A DNA stretch of 26,092 nucleotides, from positions 1-26,092 of the IMG/VR virus record IMGVR_UViG_3300042430_000094; one strand, given 5' to 3'. Shown here in pieces: positions 12,553-20,985 of the stretch (its first letter is position 1; the number at the start of each line of letters is the position of its first letter). The translations under genes and the position numbers were made by a program. Below the pieces are notes generated by a model. That model saw only the letters and a list, made by a program, of their open reading frames with translations. It was not told the origin of the DNA and made no database searches. The DNA is from a virus.

Positions 12553-13581
12553 TTACGCTTTGTTTTGACGACTACGGATCATCGCTAGGATGTCTTCAGC
12601 ACGTTGGCCGCCAGCGGCTGGAGTAGCTACTGGTGCTGTTGGTGTTGGTTCGTCTGCTTCAAATGGAGGATTTTCGGCTATCGGAGCTACTACAGCAGCA
12701 GGTTGTGCTACCGGAGTACTTTCAACATGTTCACTAACAACTGCGCGATCACCTACCGGAGCTGCTGAAGTTGCTGAACCTGATGGAGCTGCAACCCCAC
12801 GTGGACGATAGTAAGCACCCCAACGTTCTGTGTCGTATGCTTGACCATCAACTGATGCTTCAAACATTTCTTTAATGACTTTTAACTCAGCATCACTTGG
12901 TTTCTTAGGTAAGAAATCACTTAGGTTGTGAAGACCGTTAGTGTCAATTGCTGTTGCTTCTTCTGAGGTTAGCGCACTTTCTTTACGTGACCATTTACTA
13001 GTACTATAGTCAGCATAACCACCTTTTGATGTTTTAGACACTGTAAAGTCTAGGCCACCTTGGTAGTCTGTTGGCAAGTTTTCTAACTCAGGGTCAAGTA
13101 GTGCTGACTTAACTAAGTTAAAAATCTGTGGACTAATAATAAATCTACGGATTGGGTTAGCTGGCGTGTTATCATCAGCTAGTGGATTGTCACGTACAAA
13201 GCCTTGGAACAAATATGATTTCTTTTTCCAATACTTACGACCCATTTCTTCTAAACTTGGATCCTTAAACCATGTACGCACTTCTGCTAGTACTGGACAT
13301 TGGTCACCGTACATTTCCACGCATGGTACTTGTACTGTAACTGGTTTACTATCTGGTTGACCTTTAACGCCCGCAAACGTTAAGTTGATCATTAGACGTT
13401 CTGCCCAAAAGAATGTATTCTTTGGATCTGCGTCTGGGAGGAATCTGATTCTTGCCGAAGTGCCTTCTGGAATGTTCCAGTGAGCGTAGATAGCGTTGTC
13501 GCCACCTTGTTGTGAATTACCTGAACCACGAGTTTCTTGTGCTTGTAATTTCGCACGAATTTCTGCTAATGATGTTGCCAT
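12553..13581 (-). CDS. 32: gp32-like single-stranded DNA-binding protein
   Basis: A 342-residue homologue of T4 gp32, which coats single-stranded DNA in replication and recombination. Visible features: a basic N-terminus for cooperative binding (MATSLAEIRAKL), an OB-fold core with aromatics (FFWAERLMINL), a cysteine segment PCVEMYGDQCP (Cys87, Cys95), and an acidic, Pro/Ala-rich C-terminal tail ending DILAMIRSRQNKA that would bind partner proteins. T4 gp32 binds zinc through one His and three Cys; here only two cysteines are present in the whole protein, so the zinc site is reduced or absent. I chose ATG 13581 because AAAGGA precedes it at the right distance; an upstream in-frame ATG at 13635 would lie in the leader. 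Confidence 0.9.
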   Translation of the reverse strand: MATSLAEIRAKLQAQETRGSGNSQQGGDNAIYAHWNIPEGTSARIRFLPDADPKNTFFWAERLMINLTFAGVKGQPDSKPVTVQVPCVEMYGDQCPVLAEVRTWFKDPSLEEMGRKYWKKKSYLFQGFVRDNPLADDNTPANPIRRFIISPQIFNLVKSALLDPELENLPTDYQGGLDFTVSKTSKGGYADYSTSKWSRKESALTSEEATAIDTNGLHNLSDFLPKKPSDAELKVIKEMFEASVDGQAYDTERWGAYYRPRGVAAPSGSATSAAPVGDRAVVSEHVESTPVAQPAAVVAPIAENPPFEADEPTPTAPVATPAAGGQRAEDILAMIRSRQNKA

Positions 13582-13605
13582 GATGTTTTCCTTTATGTTA
13601 AGTTG

Positions 13606-13664
13606 GTCTTTAATATGCCTAAAACGTATAAGCATTTATATACTATACGCTATAATTATTTATC
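13606..13664 (-). promoter_or_regulatory. gp32 leader with late-type motifs and an inverted repeat
   Basis: On the minus strand GATAAATA (13664-13657) is followed by TATAAATG, and CGTATA/TATACG form an inverted repeat around it (about 13653 to 13624). In T4, gp32 represses its own translation by binding a pseudoknot leader; a similar role for this repeat is possible but unproven. Confidence 0.4.
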
Positions 13665-14342
13665 TTACAAGAGATATTTTCGAATTTTTTCTACCAAAAG
13701 CATATAACCCTGTAGGTTAGGGTGTACATCGTTCCACTGTTGGTTAATAAGGTCAAATTTGGTGCTAGATTCTAACATTATTTGTTTAATTTCTGTACCA
13801 AACTTGAGCATAACTTCTACATTATCATTAAGTTGCGCAAACCACTCAAAGTCACTTAAGTACACATCTGTTGCTGTAGGTATTAGCAATTCTGTTATAC
13901 TAGGAACAGCCGGTATTAAATTGCTGTAATTATATATACTAGGATGTAGTTTACTCCAACCGCCTAAACAGATAATTGGTTTATTTAATCTGTTTAGCGT
14001 TGTGTATAGGTTATTGTAATATACATCTAAACAATGATCAATCGAATCAAATGTAAGTAAGTGTTTAAAAAATACGGGTCTTAGTTTCTTAAACCCATCT
14101 TTATGTTGACAATGCTCCCTAAACGGATCTGTTTGTAAAAACAGTATATGATCTGCTGTGTTACCTTTAATACGCTGTGCTATATTATTATTAGCATCTC
14201 CAGCAACACTGATGTTGGTCACAGTGTATCCCTGTGATTCTAATATAGTTTGAATTCCTTGCCCTGTAGCAGTATATACTCCATTCACAGTTTGATATAC
14301 GCCTATGCCCCAACTATCTCCAGCTAGCAGTATCTGTGTCAT
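13665..14342 (-). CDS. SGNH/GDSL-type hydrolase
   Basis: A 225-residue cytoplasmic protein with SGNH hydrolase signatures: block I GDSW with catalytic Ser10 (LLAGDSWG), a likely block II/III region (ISVAGDANNN, where Gly and Asn would form the oxyanion hole), and the C-terminal block V DVHPN (Asp205, His207). Such enzymes remove acyl or acetyl groups from sugars and lipids. There is no signal peptide. It is the last gene of a four-gene coupled cassette: its ATG overlaps the stop of the upstream transferase-like gene (ATGA). The context suggests deacylation or esterification of a glycan made by the neighbours, which is inference. Confidence 0.82.
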   Translation of the reverse strand: MTQILLAGDSWGIGVYQTVNGVYTATGQGIQTILESQGYTVTNISVAGDANNNIAQRIKGNTADHILFLQTDPFREHCQHKDGFKKLRPVFFKHLLTFDSIDHCLDVYYNNLYTTLNRLNKPIICLGGWSKLHPSIYNYSNLIPAVPSITELLIPTATDVYLSDFEWFAQLNDNVEVMLKFGTEIKQIMLESSTKFDLINQQWNDVHPNLQGYMLLVEKIRKYLL

Positions 14343-15361
14343 TGCTGTGCCCGTATTACATCTAAAAATACTTGCCTATTATGCTCTAATACGGGTTTCA
14401 TTTCGGAGTACAGATTATTAATATCGGCATATGATAGCGTTGCTATACTATCTATTTCTGCTAGTACTGCTTGTTGTCGTAGATGGACATTGTCTATACT
14501 ATCGTAACTTTCATCTATCCACGGTGCAAATGTTTTAAACCCGTAAGACTGTAGTTTAGCCAGCGTGCCCGCCCCACTCATGACAATAAAAGGTTTACCT
14601 ATGTATAGATTTTTAATTGTCTTTTCGGTAATCCAACTAGTACCAAGCACATCGGTTTCACAAACAATCTCCATAAAGTATTCATTGTAGGGGTGGCGTT
14701 GACCTACTATTAGTTCGTGTGTGTAGGTTCTATTAGGAAACAGTTGATCGTAGACTATAGGGGTATGCTGTTCTGCCCAGGCAATTAACTCTTGATTATA
14801 ATCAGTCATTTTTCTATCAACTAGCACGCCCTGTTCTTGATAGGATATTATACTGTCATTCAAATAGTGTTCGTACAAGTGCTGTGTAATAGCTAATCTA
14901 AATATAGTACCACGATTAAACCAAACAGCAAACTTTTTTGTAAAATTGCCCTGCGGTATAGAGATACCTTTAACACTGCTATACAATACCTTACACCAAT
15001 AGGGTACACAATCAACTACATCAACTGTGGCATTAGGTATTGCTATCTCTTCTCTACAGATAACTGCGCAGGTGCTAGCAGTTAAATTAAACGTTTTAAT
15101 TATATTGTTGATTACATCAATGGCACCAGAATGTTCTAGTATAGCACCATCTTCGGATATAAAAATAAAACGTTTATCTTGCCCTATTTTGTGTAGGTAA
15201 TACAACAATTGATCATTGGCCCGTAGTGTTCGCTCACGCTCGTACAGGCAATCAAAGTTAATTACTAGTGTGTCGCCAAATTCTAATACAGTTTCATATC
15301 GATCATTTTGATCAATAACATTGTATACCTGTTGCCAGAAGAAATTAACTAAATCAGACAT
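14339..15361 (-). CDS. putative glycosyltransferase-like protein (paralogue of the next gene)
   Basis: A 340-residue protein. The C-terminal part (residues 245-288) carries TEKTIKNLYIGKPFIVMSGAG...GFKTFAPWIDESYDS, followed near the end by PVLEHNRQVF. The TEK-x-PFIV region resembles the donor-binding part of fucosyltransferase-like (GT10-type) enzymes and of many uncharacterised marine phage proteins. The same blocks occur in the adjacent 329-residue gene, so the two are diverged tandem duplicates. The N-terminal 200 residues show no clear motif beyond alternating strands. It overlaps both neighbours (4 bases with the hydrolase, 8 bases with its paralogue). The acceptor and donor are unknown, and the glycosyltransferase call rests on the C-terminal motif only. 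Confidence 0.65.
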   Translation of the reverse strand: MSDLVNFFWQQVYNVIDQNDRYETVLEFGDTLVINFDCLYERERTLRANDQLLYYLHKIGQDKRFIFISEDGAILEHSGAIDVINNIIKTFNLTASTCAVICREEIAIPNATVDVVDCVPYWCKVLYSSVKGISIPQGNFTKKFAVWFNRGTIFRLAITQHLYEHYLNDSIISYQEQGVLVDRKMTDYNQELIAWAEQHTPIVYDQLFPNRTYTHELIVGQRHPYNEYFMEIVCETDVLGTSWITEKTIKNLYIGKPFIVMSGAGTLAKLQSYGFKTFAPWIDESYDSIDNVHLRQQAVLAEIDSIATLSYADINNLYSEMKPVLEHNRQVFLDVIRAQQ

Positions 15362-16343
15362 TGTAAAATACCCGTTTAACTTTATGAGCTGTTAGTCCAA
15401 TAAATGTGTTATAGTTATGTTCTAATATATCATTCATAAGATCTAACATTTCAGTTAGTTGAGACACCTTATATGTTGATATTAGATCAAGCTGTGTGTG
15501 TATTGCTCGTATACGATCAGCTTCTGCGTAACTATCGTACTCCTCTGACCAAAACTGATCAAATGTGCGGAATCCCAATTTTCGCAAATTACTTAGATAA
15601 TCTTTATTGCTCATTACTATAAAAGGTCTGCGTGCTATTATACAGCGCCACAACTTTTCTGTTACTAATAAACAATTGCCGTGAACATTGGGTTCAACCA
15701 CAACATCTAAGAATATGTCGTGATAGTAATCTAATAATTTTAAATTTTCCGGATGTTGTATAGGCTCTAAAATCTGAGGCATATCTAGTGTACGTGGGCA
15801 TGTACCAATAAACTTAGCTGCTTCTATATACATATCACAGCCCTGTCTAATCAAATCATCTATTCCTGTGTATAATTTAGGATTATAATTGTTAGTTGTT
15901 TGGTCGTACAAGTATGTTTGTAATGTTTTATCTGAGTAATAGGTATCTAATATAGTTGCTATCCATAGTCTTGACCAGTTTGTTCTACTAGAAAAGTTAG
16001 CAAAGTGTTTGGATGGAGTAGTGCCGGTTGATATAGTTCTATTAGACAACCATTCCTGTATGCTGCTAATCTCATACCAGCTGTTAGCATCACGTATTAT
16101 TCGATATTCGCTATGTTGCTCTAACATATTAGCTGTTTTAATTGTAACGTTAGATTTAGGGTATCCGGTAGTATCACAGAACTGATCTAATAATTCATAC
16201 AATCCTAATCCAATAGCACAAGACCCTTCAGGCAACATGTCTATTGTTGCTCGTTTGTTGTTGGTAAGGCAGTGGTATAGGTAGACTAGGATTAGATCCT
16301 TGCTCCATATCTTACGATCAAGTGTGCCAATGCTTAAGGTCAT
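15354..16343 (-). CDS. putative glycosyltransferase-like protein (paralogue)
   Basis: A 329-residue relative of the preceding entry. Its conserved C-terminal block is at residues 228-271 (TEKLWRCIIARRPFIVMSN...GFRTFDQFWSEEYDS) with DILEHNYNTF after it. A PNVHGNCLLVTEK stretch leads into the block. The N-terminal region differs from its paralogue, consistent with different acceptors. The start ATG overlaps the stop of the radical SAM gene by four bases (ATGA), so translation is coupled. There is no membrane segment or signal peptide. I infer a transferase acting on a sugar-containing intermediate. Confidence 0.65.
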   Translation of the reverse strand: MTLSIGTLDRKIWSKDLILVYLYHCLTNNKRATIDMLPEGSCAIGLGLYELLDQFCDTTGYPKSNVTIKTANMLEQHSEYRIIRDANSWYEISSIQEWLSNRTISTGTTPSKHFANFSSRTNWSRLWIATILDTYYSDKTLQTYLYDQTTNNYNPKLYTGIDDLIRQGCDMYIEAAKFIGTCPRTLDMPQILEPIQHPENLKLLDYYHDIFLDVVVEPNVHGNCLLVTEKLWRCIIARRPFIVMSNKDYLSNLRKLGFRTFDQFWSEEYDSYAEADRIRAIHTQLDLISTYKVSQLTEMLDLMNDILEHNYNTFIGLTAHKVKRVFYNV

Positions 16344-17191
16344 TTTATTTTTTTAGTTGACACATTTTCTAAATGTATAATTTTAGAGTCAATGTCGTCT
16401 ACAGTAGGGCATTGACGGCAAATACTATTGGGCTTGCCAAAGTTAGCTAAAAATCGTTCTAATTCTAAATCAGAGCAATCAGAACCTATACCATGATCTA
16501 TCATCGGTTCCCACAACTCCACATTAGGATTGCCTACTTTGTCTAGTGTTTCTTTTACTAACCCAGCAGTACTACATTTATGTAGTTTACCCTTGTGTAA
16601 TAGCGGGCACGTTTGTTGACAACAAATAGCAAATGCCTTTGCTGGATCATTGTCGTGCGGTTTCATATCGCTGTATGTGCCTTGATATGTTTTATAGAAT
16701 GTATCTGGACGCTTTACATGAAATCTAACACGGTCACCTGTGGTATGGCGTTGTATACCGTATTCAGTTACAGGTTGCCAATCGTATCTATCATAGATAC
16801 GTTGTATGGTTGTTTCTAATCTAGGATCATCTACATGTACACCAATTTTAATCACACAGTTACCAATGTCGTGTAGTAGATCTACTATATGAAACTTTTT
16901 ATCTAGGTTAATGCCATTTGTAGTAAAACGTATTTGAGCCTTGGGCATCAGTTCACGTAGTCCCACAATCCATTTGTCTACTTCCGGATTGACCAATGGT
17001 TCGCCACCTAAGATACCAAAGTCTAATATATCAACTCGATCCAGCCATGCTTCTAGTTCTTGACGTCCTTGCGCCCAAGTAACAAATCCAGTGTGTGTTA
17101 GGTCACTGTAGTTAGTACAGCCGTGACAACTTAGATTACACACCTGCGTAATCATAGTTTCAACAAATGGTAATACTAGTTTTATACTCAT
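16340..17191 (-). CDS. radical SAM enzyme with C-terminal cysteine cluster
   Basis: A 283-residue radical SAM protein, first gene of the four-gene cassette. The cluster-binding motif is CNLSCHGC (Cys18, Cys22, Cys25) and the SAM motif LGGEP at 61-65. Towards the C-terminus, CCQQTCPLL, HKCSTAG and CRQCP provide enough cysteines for a SPASM-like auxiliary Fe-S cluster. It is shorter than most SPASM enzymes. Its ATG lies right after a terminator and five bases downstream of a GATAAGTA motif, so this gene probably heads its own transcript. The substrate is unknown; the transferases and hydrolase downstream suggest a carbohydrate or modified small molecule rather than a peptide, since no small precursor peptide gene is evident. 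Confidence 0.85.
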   Translation of the reverse strand: MSIKLVLPFVETMITQVCNLSCHGCTNYSDLTHTGFVTWAQGRQELEAWLDRVDILDFGILGGEPLVNPEVDKWIVGLRELMPKAQIRFTTNGINLDKKFHIVDLLHDIGNCVIKIGVHVDDPRLETTIQRIYDRYDWQPVTEYGIQRHTTGDRVRFHVKRPDTFYKTYQGTYSDMKPHDNDPAKAFAICCQQTCPLLHKGKLHKCSTAGLVKETLDKVGNPNVELWEPMIDHGIGSDCSDLELERFLANFGKPNSICRQCPTVDDIDSKIIHLENVSTKKIK

Positions 17192-17196
17192 ATAAT

Positions 17197-17204
17197 TACT
17201 TATC
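17197..17204 (-). promoter_or_regulatory. GATAAGTA motif before the radical SAM cassette
   Basis: The sequence GATAAGTAATTATATG on the minus strand runs into the start codon. The same arrangement (GATAAGTAATTACATG) precedes the terminase large subunit gene. It differs by one base from the NATAAATA late motif. Confidence 0.4.
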
Positions 17205-17211
17205 AGCCAAC

Positions 17212-17240
17212 AAAAAAGGCACTATAAAAGTGCCTTTTCT
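17212..17240 (-). terminator. intrinsic terminator (possibly bidirectional)
   Basis: A 10-pair stem AAAAGGCACT/AGTGCCTTTT with a 5-base loop and a T run on the minus strand (17217-17212). On the plus strand it also ends in four T. It closes the transcript of the 685-residue gene. Confidence 0.88.
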
Positions 17241-17257
17241 AATTGATATTATATTTG

Positions 17258-19315
17258 TTATTTTACTAAGCCCGCTATCTTACGCATTTGTGCGATGTCT
17301 TCATCGAACTGTTTATTGTATAGTGTTACATCGTCTTCTGGTTCGCCCTTGGCCATTGCCTTAATACCTTGAGGAATAGTTTTAAGTTTGTCTTTGAAGC
17401 TTAATGGTTTTGCGCCCATACGTTTTAGTTTTTCATCTTTGTTAACGTGATCGTCACCTGCTACAGATTCGTCCATTTCTTCATTACCATTGTCACAGCA
17501 ACATTTAGCACTGTCGCATGCGTCACAGTATTCTTCTGATAAGTGTTTTTCTAATTGTTCAGGTAACTCTGAATATTCTACGCCTACTTCACGATATACT
17601 TCGCGGACCATAATGCTAATATCGCTTGAGCCTAATTCTTCTACCGGTGCGTGGAATGATGCTACATCACGTGCGGCATTCATAACACCATCTGGACCTG
17701 CTTTCATTAATAGTTCTTGATGTTGTCCAATATTACCCAAGATTCTACGTAGGATAGCTGATTGGATAGATTCAATTTGATCTTCGCCCGCATAGTCATC
17801 ATGTGCTTCATCTACCACCGGTTCATCTGTACCGCTTGCGCCATATGTGTCACCTTCGGGTAATGATTCTGCTTTTTCGTTAGCCGCAACACGTAGTTCA
17901 TCATCACTGACGTTCATTACTTCTTCTGGGCTTGCGCCTAAAAAGTCTAACAATTCAGCACGTGTCATGCTATCAACTGGGGCATCACCTGTGCCAGACT
18001 CGCCTAATTCGCCCGAGTCTACATCACCAATTTCGTTCATAAGCTCTTGATACACTGTTGGAGCATTATCATATACCCAACTAACAATACTGTCACGGGC
18101 ATCGGCGTCTGGATTTTGTTTGGCCTGTGCTACTAGTTTGCTTTCTAATTCGTTGCTATTAATAGCATCACGTATTGCTGCTACTGCGTTAATACCATCA
18201 ACCCCAAACGGGACTGGTTCAGCTAATAAGTCTGCTAGATCATCAACACTAATCGGTTCATTACCGGCATCGTTGCTATCATCCCAGCTTTCAGCTACCC
18301 CATTGGCCCAATTTTCAAATTGTGCCGAGTATTGATTTGCGTTTTCTTTTTTCATATTATAAGCCTTGTGTACAATTGGTAGTGCTTGTGATAGTCTGTC
18401 AGGAAACACTTTCTTAACAAACTTCTCACGTAATTCATCTTCATTAAACTCGTCTGTTTCGTTCAACGGAGGAGTATATGATTCTTTATATTCGTTATAG
18501 CCTTTTTTACCCTTCAGTTTCTTAAGAGTATTTTTAAGCAGGCCGTGATATTCAAATGCTGATTCTAACATATCGTTAGTAGTAGCATCTTCAAATTGTC
18601 TATGACGCATACTGTGAACAAATGGGCGCAGTTTGTTTAATTCTTCAACCATTTCACAGATATGTTGACCAAATTCGTCACTCGGTGTGCCACCTGCGCT
18701 GATATGACGTGCCATAGCACGGGTGCCAATTAGGCTTTCGAATGGCATACGGAAACGCTCGCCTTGATTGTTTTCTACAAACAATGCCGCAATGTTACGT
18801 GAACGTGCACCACGTGTTTCGTCGGTAATAGGTTTAGCATGTGCTACCTTGATACGCACAGGACCAAAGTCCTCATAGCTACGATTCATTGTGCCATACA
18901 TACGACTTTCACTAACTACTTCGTCTTTATCGTAGGTACTATCAGCTTTGCTTACCTGTTGTAGATCACGATGTTTAAGTGTTGCGCGAGTGATATCACG
19001 TGGCTCAAAACTTAGTAAATTACGTTTAGAAAATTCACGTAGTTCACGTAAGAACGCATACCATTTGTCGCGCTCTTCATCTTGTAATTCGTGGCTAATG
19101 TTTTTACTAAAATATACTTTAAGACTAGACTCGTCAATAAGGCTAATAGTAATATTGCCGTAGTTTTTATCATCGACTACATAGTCAAAGTTGAAGAAGC
19201 GGGCATTTTCAGGATCTTGTGTGGCTTTAGCTTTATCGTCGCCTAGGCTAACATCCTCAAATCTGTCACGTATTTTTTCAAATAACGCTTCTGCTATTTT
19301 ATCTGTTTCTCTCAT
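17258..19315 (-). CDS. large hypothetical protein, 685 residues, with a Cys-rich C-terminal patch
   Basis: No named family is recognised. The N-terminal 330 residues look globular: a start with MRETDKIAEALFEKIRDRF, strands around NYGNITISLIDESSLKVYF, and a basic RHRDLQQ-type region, then MYGTMNRSYEDFGPVRIKV. From about residue 340 to 560 it is acidic and rich in Asp, Glu, Ala and Ser. A cysteine patch near residues 608-620 (YCDACDSAKCCCD) could bind metal. The last 60 residues are basic and helical. It follows gp17, has GATAAATA six bases before its ATG, and ends at a terminator, so it is a late gene. A virion or DNA-injection protein is the likeliest role, from position and composition only. 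Confidence 0.75.
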   Translation of the reverse strand: MRETDKIAEALFEKIRDRFEDVSLGDDKAKATQDPENARFFNFDYVVDDKNYGNITISLIDESSLKVYFSKNISHELQDEERDKWYAFLRELREFSKRNLLSFEPRDITRATLKHRDLQQVSKADSTYDKDEVVSESRMYGTMNRSYEDFGPVRIKVAHAKPITDETRGARSRNIAALFVENNQGERFRMPFESLIGTRAMARHISAGGTPSDEFGQHICEMVEELNKLRPFVHSMRHRQFEDATTNDMLESAFEYHGLLKNTLKKLKGKKGYNEYKESYTPPLNETDEFNEDELREKFVKKVFPDRLSQALPIVHKAYNMKKENANQYSAQFENWANGVAESWDDSNDAGNEPISVDDLADLLAEPVPFGVDGINAVAAIRDAINSNELESKLVAQAKQNPDADARDSIVSWVYDNAPTVYQELMNEIGDVDSGELGESGTGDAPVDSMTRAELLDFLGASPEEVMNVSDDELRVAANEKAESLPEGDTYGASGTDEPVVDEAHDDYAGEDQIESIQSAILRRILGNIGQHQELLMKAGPDGVMNAARDVASFHAPVEELGSSDISIMVREVYREVGVEYSELPEQLEKHLSEEYCDACDSAKCCCDNGNEEMDESVAGDDHVNKDEKLKRMGAKPLSFKDKLKTIPQGIKAMAKGEPEDDVTLYNKQFDEDIAQMRKIAGLVK

Positions 19316-19320
19316 AGTAT

Positions 19321-19328
19321 TATTTATC
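19321..19328 (-). promoter_or_regulatory. late-promoter-like motif GATAAATA
   Basis: Minus-strand GATAAATA followed by ATACT and the ATG at 19315. It leaves almost no room for a leader and no Shine-Dalgarno sequence is present. Confidence 0.5.
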
Positions 19329-19378
19329 TATTCTTCTTAGCAGCGTGTACTGCTTATACCAATTCATAATAAAAGGTA

Positions 19379-20947
19379 TTAAAAAAGTATGAATGGCATT
19401 GGCTCGATCATGTCATCCAATGTATCTCTCATAGCATTGTCGAGACTACTGTCATATGATTGTAATAACATTGCCATGCGGACTGACAACAGTAAACTCA
19501 TCACTAGGTCATCAGTTTCACCGGGTTTAGCAGCATAACTAGGACCATTGGCCACAAACGTTTTAAGTTCGCTAATAAGATTCTTACTATTAACAGTCAT
19601 CTTTCTACTTTCTATTAGGTTTTTTAACTTAGCGCAGGCACTTAATTTTGATTTATTTGTAGTATTAAATCCTTTACGATATCTGCGGCCGCCGCCCATT
19701 GACTTAGGCTCACTCAAGAATGTTCCTTTGATATTTTCCTCGCCCAACTCCGCTAGTGCCACTAACGCGGCTTCTCCTAATGTATTATTTTCTAAGCTAT
19801 AGTAAATGTTATTAACAGAAACTGTTTCACTTAGGTACTTGGTAATTTCACTGAGAATAGCAATTTGTCTTTGTACAATAGTACGATTATGTTGCCACTC
19901 ACCCACTTGTATAAATGTAGGCAGTTCAAATACCTGTATAGCACTAGGGTCGCCACCTGTGCCTAGACTAGGATCTAAACTTACAAGATATGTTTTGTTA
20001 GCTTCTGGCTTTTTATACCATCGTACTTGGCCCTGGCGCTCTATAGGGTCTTTACCTTCCATATCAACTAAATGACTAGGATTAATTAATGTTTCGTCCC
20101 AGATAATGAACTCACAGTCCATTTCACGGCGGAAACGTTCATCACCTAACTGTGCTCTTTGCTCCATAGCCCATTTTTCGTCACGATCTGGATGTTCTCG
20201 CCAGTAGCTACGGAATGCTCTGAATCCATTTATTCCTAACTCAGTTGGATTGCCAAACTCATCTACGCATTTGTTCGCACCTTTCCATAGGGTAGCAAAC
20301 TGGTCTTCATCGCTGTTGGGCGTTGAAGTAATAATACATTTACCACCAGTTGCTAGTGTGGGACTAATAGAAGTCCAAAATTCTCGTCCTATGGTAGGGC
20401 GAACGAACGCAAACTCATCGCAATATAGTAGTGATATAGACATACCACGACCTGTGTTTTCAGTAGTTGTGGCACTTACTATACGACTACCATTATCAAA
20501 ATCTATACTACCTTTGTTATAGCTAGTAGCACCAGCACGTATATAATCGGGTACGCTTTCGTAAGCATATCGAATACGCTGCATAATTTCTTGTGAACCT
20601 GTGTATTTGTGTGCGGCAATTAGGATAGTACTATCTGGTACAAACATAGCGTACCATAACAAGTAACCTGCGGCACTTGTTGACTTACCTGTTTGTCTGG
20701 GCATTAACGATATACTATAACGATAGTTATGGTAGCTGTTAATTAGGCCTTTTTGATAGTCAAATGGTTGATACAACATACGGCCCCGAGTAGGATGCTG
20801 TATGTAAAAATAATTACTCATAAAGTATTCTGGCCCAGTAATAGGGTCAGCGCACTTTGCGAATTCTTGTAGTTGTTCTTGTGTGTAACTCTCAATGGTA
20901 TGAGGTTTCTTTACTAGAACGTTTTCGGTTGCTCTGGGTTGTGCCAT
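19379..20947 (-). CDS. 17: terminase large subunit (gp17)
   Basis: The DNA packaging motor, with an N-terminal ATPase and C-terminal nuclease, 522 residues (T4 gp17 is 610). Walker A is PRQTGKS at residues 83-89 and Walker B LLYCDE at 173-178, followed by TSTPNS, the coupling motif. The RNase H-like nuclease domain starts with LVSLDPSLGTGGDPSA (Asp325), has a conserved Glu in YYSLENNTLGEA, and a final DD in GETDDLVMS. These match the three catalytic acids of T4 gp17. It pairs with the small subunit at 24334-24840 but is separated from it by four genes, whereas in T4 genes 16 and 17 are adjacent. GATAAGTAATTAC runs into the ATG. Confidence 0.96.
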   Translation of the reverse strand: MAQPRATENVLVKKPHTIESYTQEQLQEFAKCADPITGPEYFMSNYFYIQHPTRGRMLYQPFDYQKGLINSYHNYRYSISLMPRQTGKSTSAAGYLLWYAMFVPDSTILIAAHKYTGSQEIMQRIRYAYESVPDYIRAGATSYNKGSIDFDNGSRIVSATTTENTGRGMSISLLYCDEFAFVRPTIGREFWTSISPTLATGGKCIITSTPNSDEDQFATLWKGANKCVDEFGNPTELGINGFRAFRSYWREHPDRDEKWAMEQRAQLGDERFRREMDCEFIIWDETLINPSHLVDMEGKDPIERQGQVRWYKKPEANKTYLVSLDPSLGTGGDPSAIQVFELPTFIQVGEWQHNRTIVQRQIAILSEITKYLSETVSVNNIYYSLENNTLGEAALVALAELGEENIKGTFLSEPKSMGGGRRYRKGFNTTNKSKLSACAKLKNLIESRKMTVNSKNLISELKTFVANGPSYAAKPGETDDLVMSLLLSVRMAMLLQSYDSSLDNAMRDTLDDMIEPMPFILF

Positions 20948-20952
20948 GTAAT

Positions 20953-20960
20953 TACTTATC
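20953..20960 (-). promoter_or_regulatory. GATAAGTA motif before gp17
   Basis: Same arrangement as at 17197-17204; five bases separate it from the ATG at 20947. Confidence 0.4.
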
Positions 20961-20985
20961 CTGGCTGCGAGGTGGTATTGCTAAA

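Noticed and set aside
13582-13635. Upstream gp32 start at 13635
   Set aside because: The extra 18 residues are encoded in the leader and the AAAGGA site fits the ATG at 13581.
13665-17191. RiPP peptide biosynthesis by the radical SAM cassette
   Set aside because: No small precursor-peptide frame is evident next to the radical SAM gene, and transferase and hydrolase neighbours fit glycan chemistry better.
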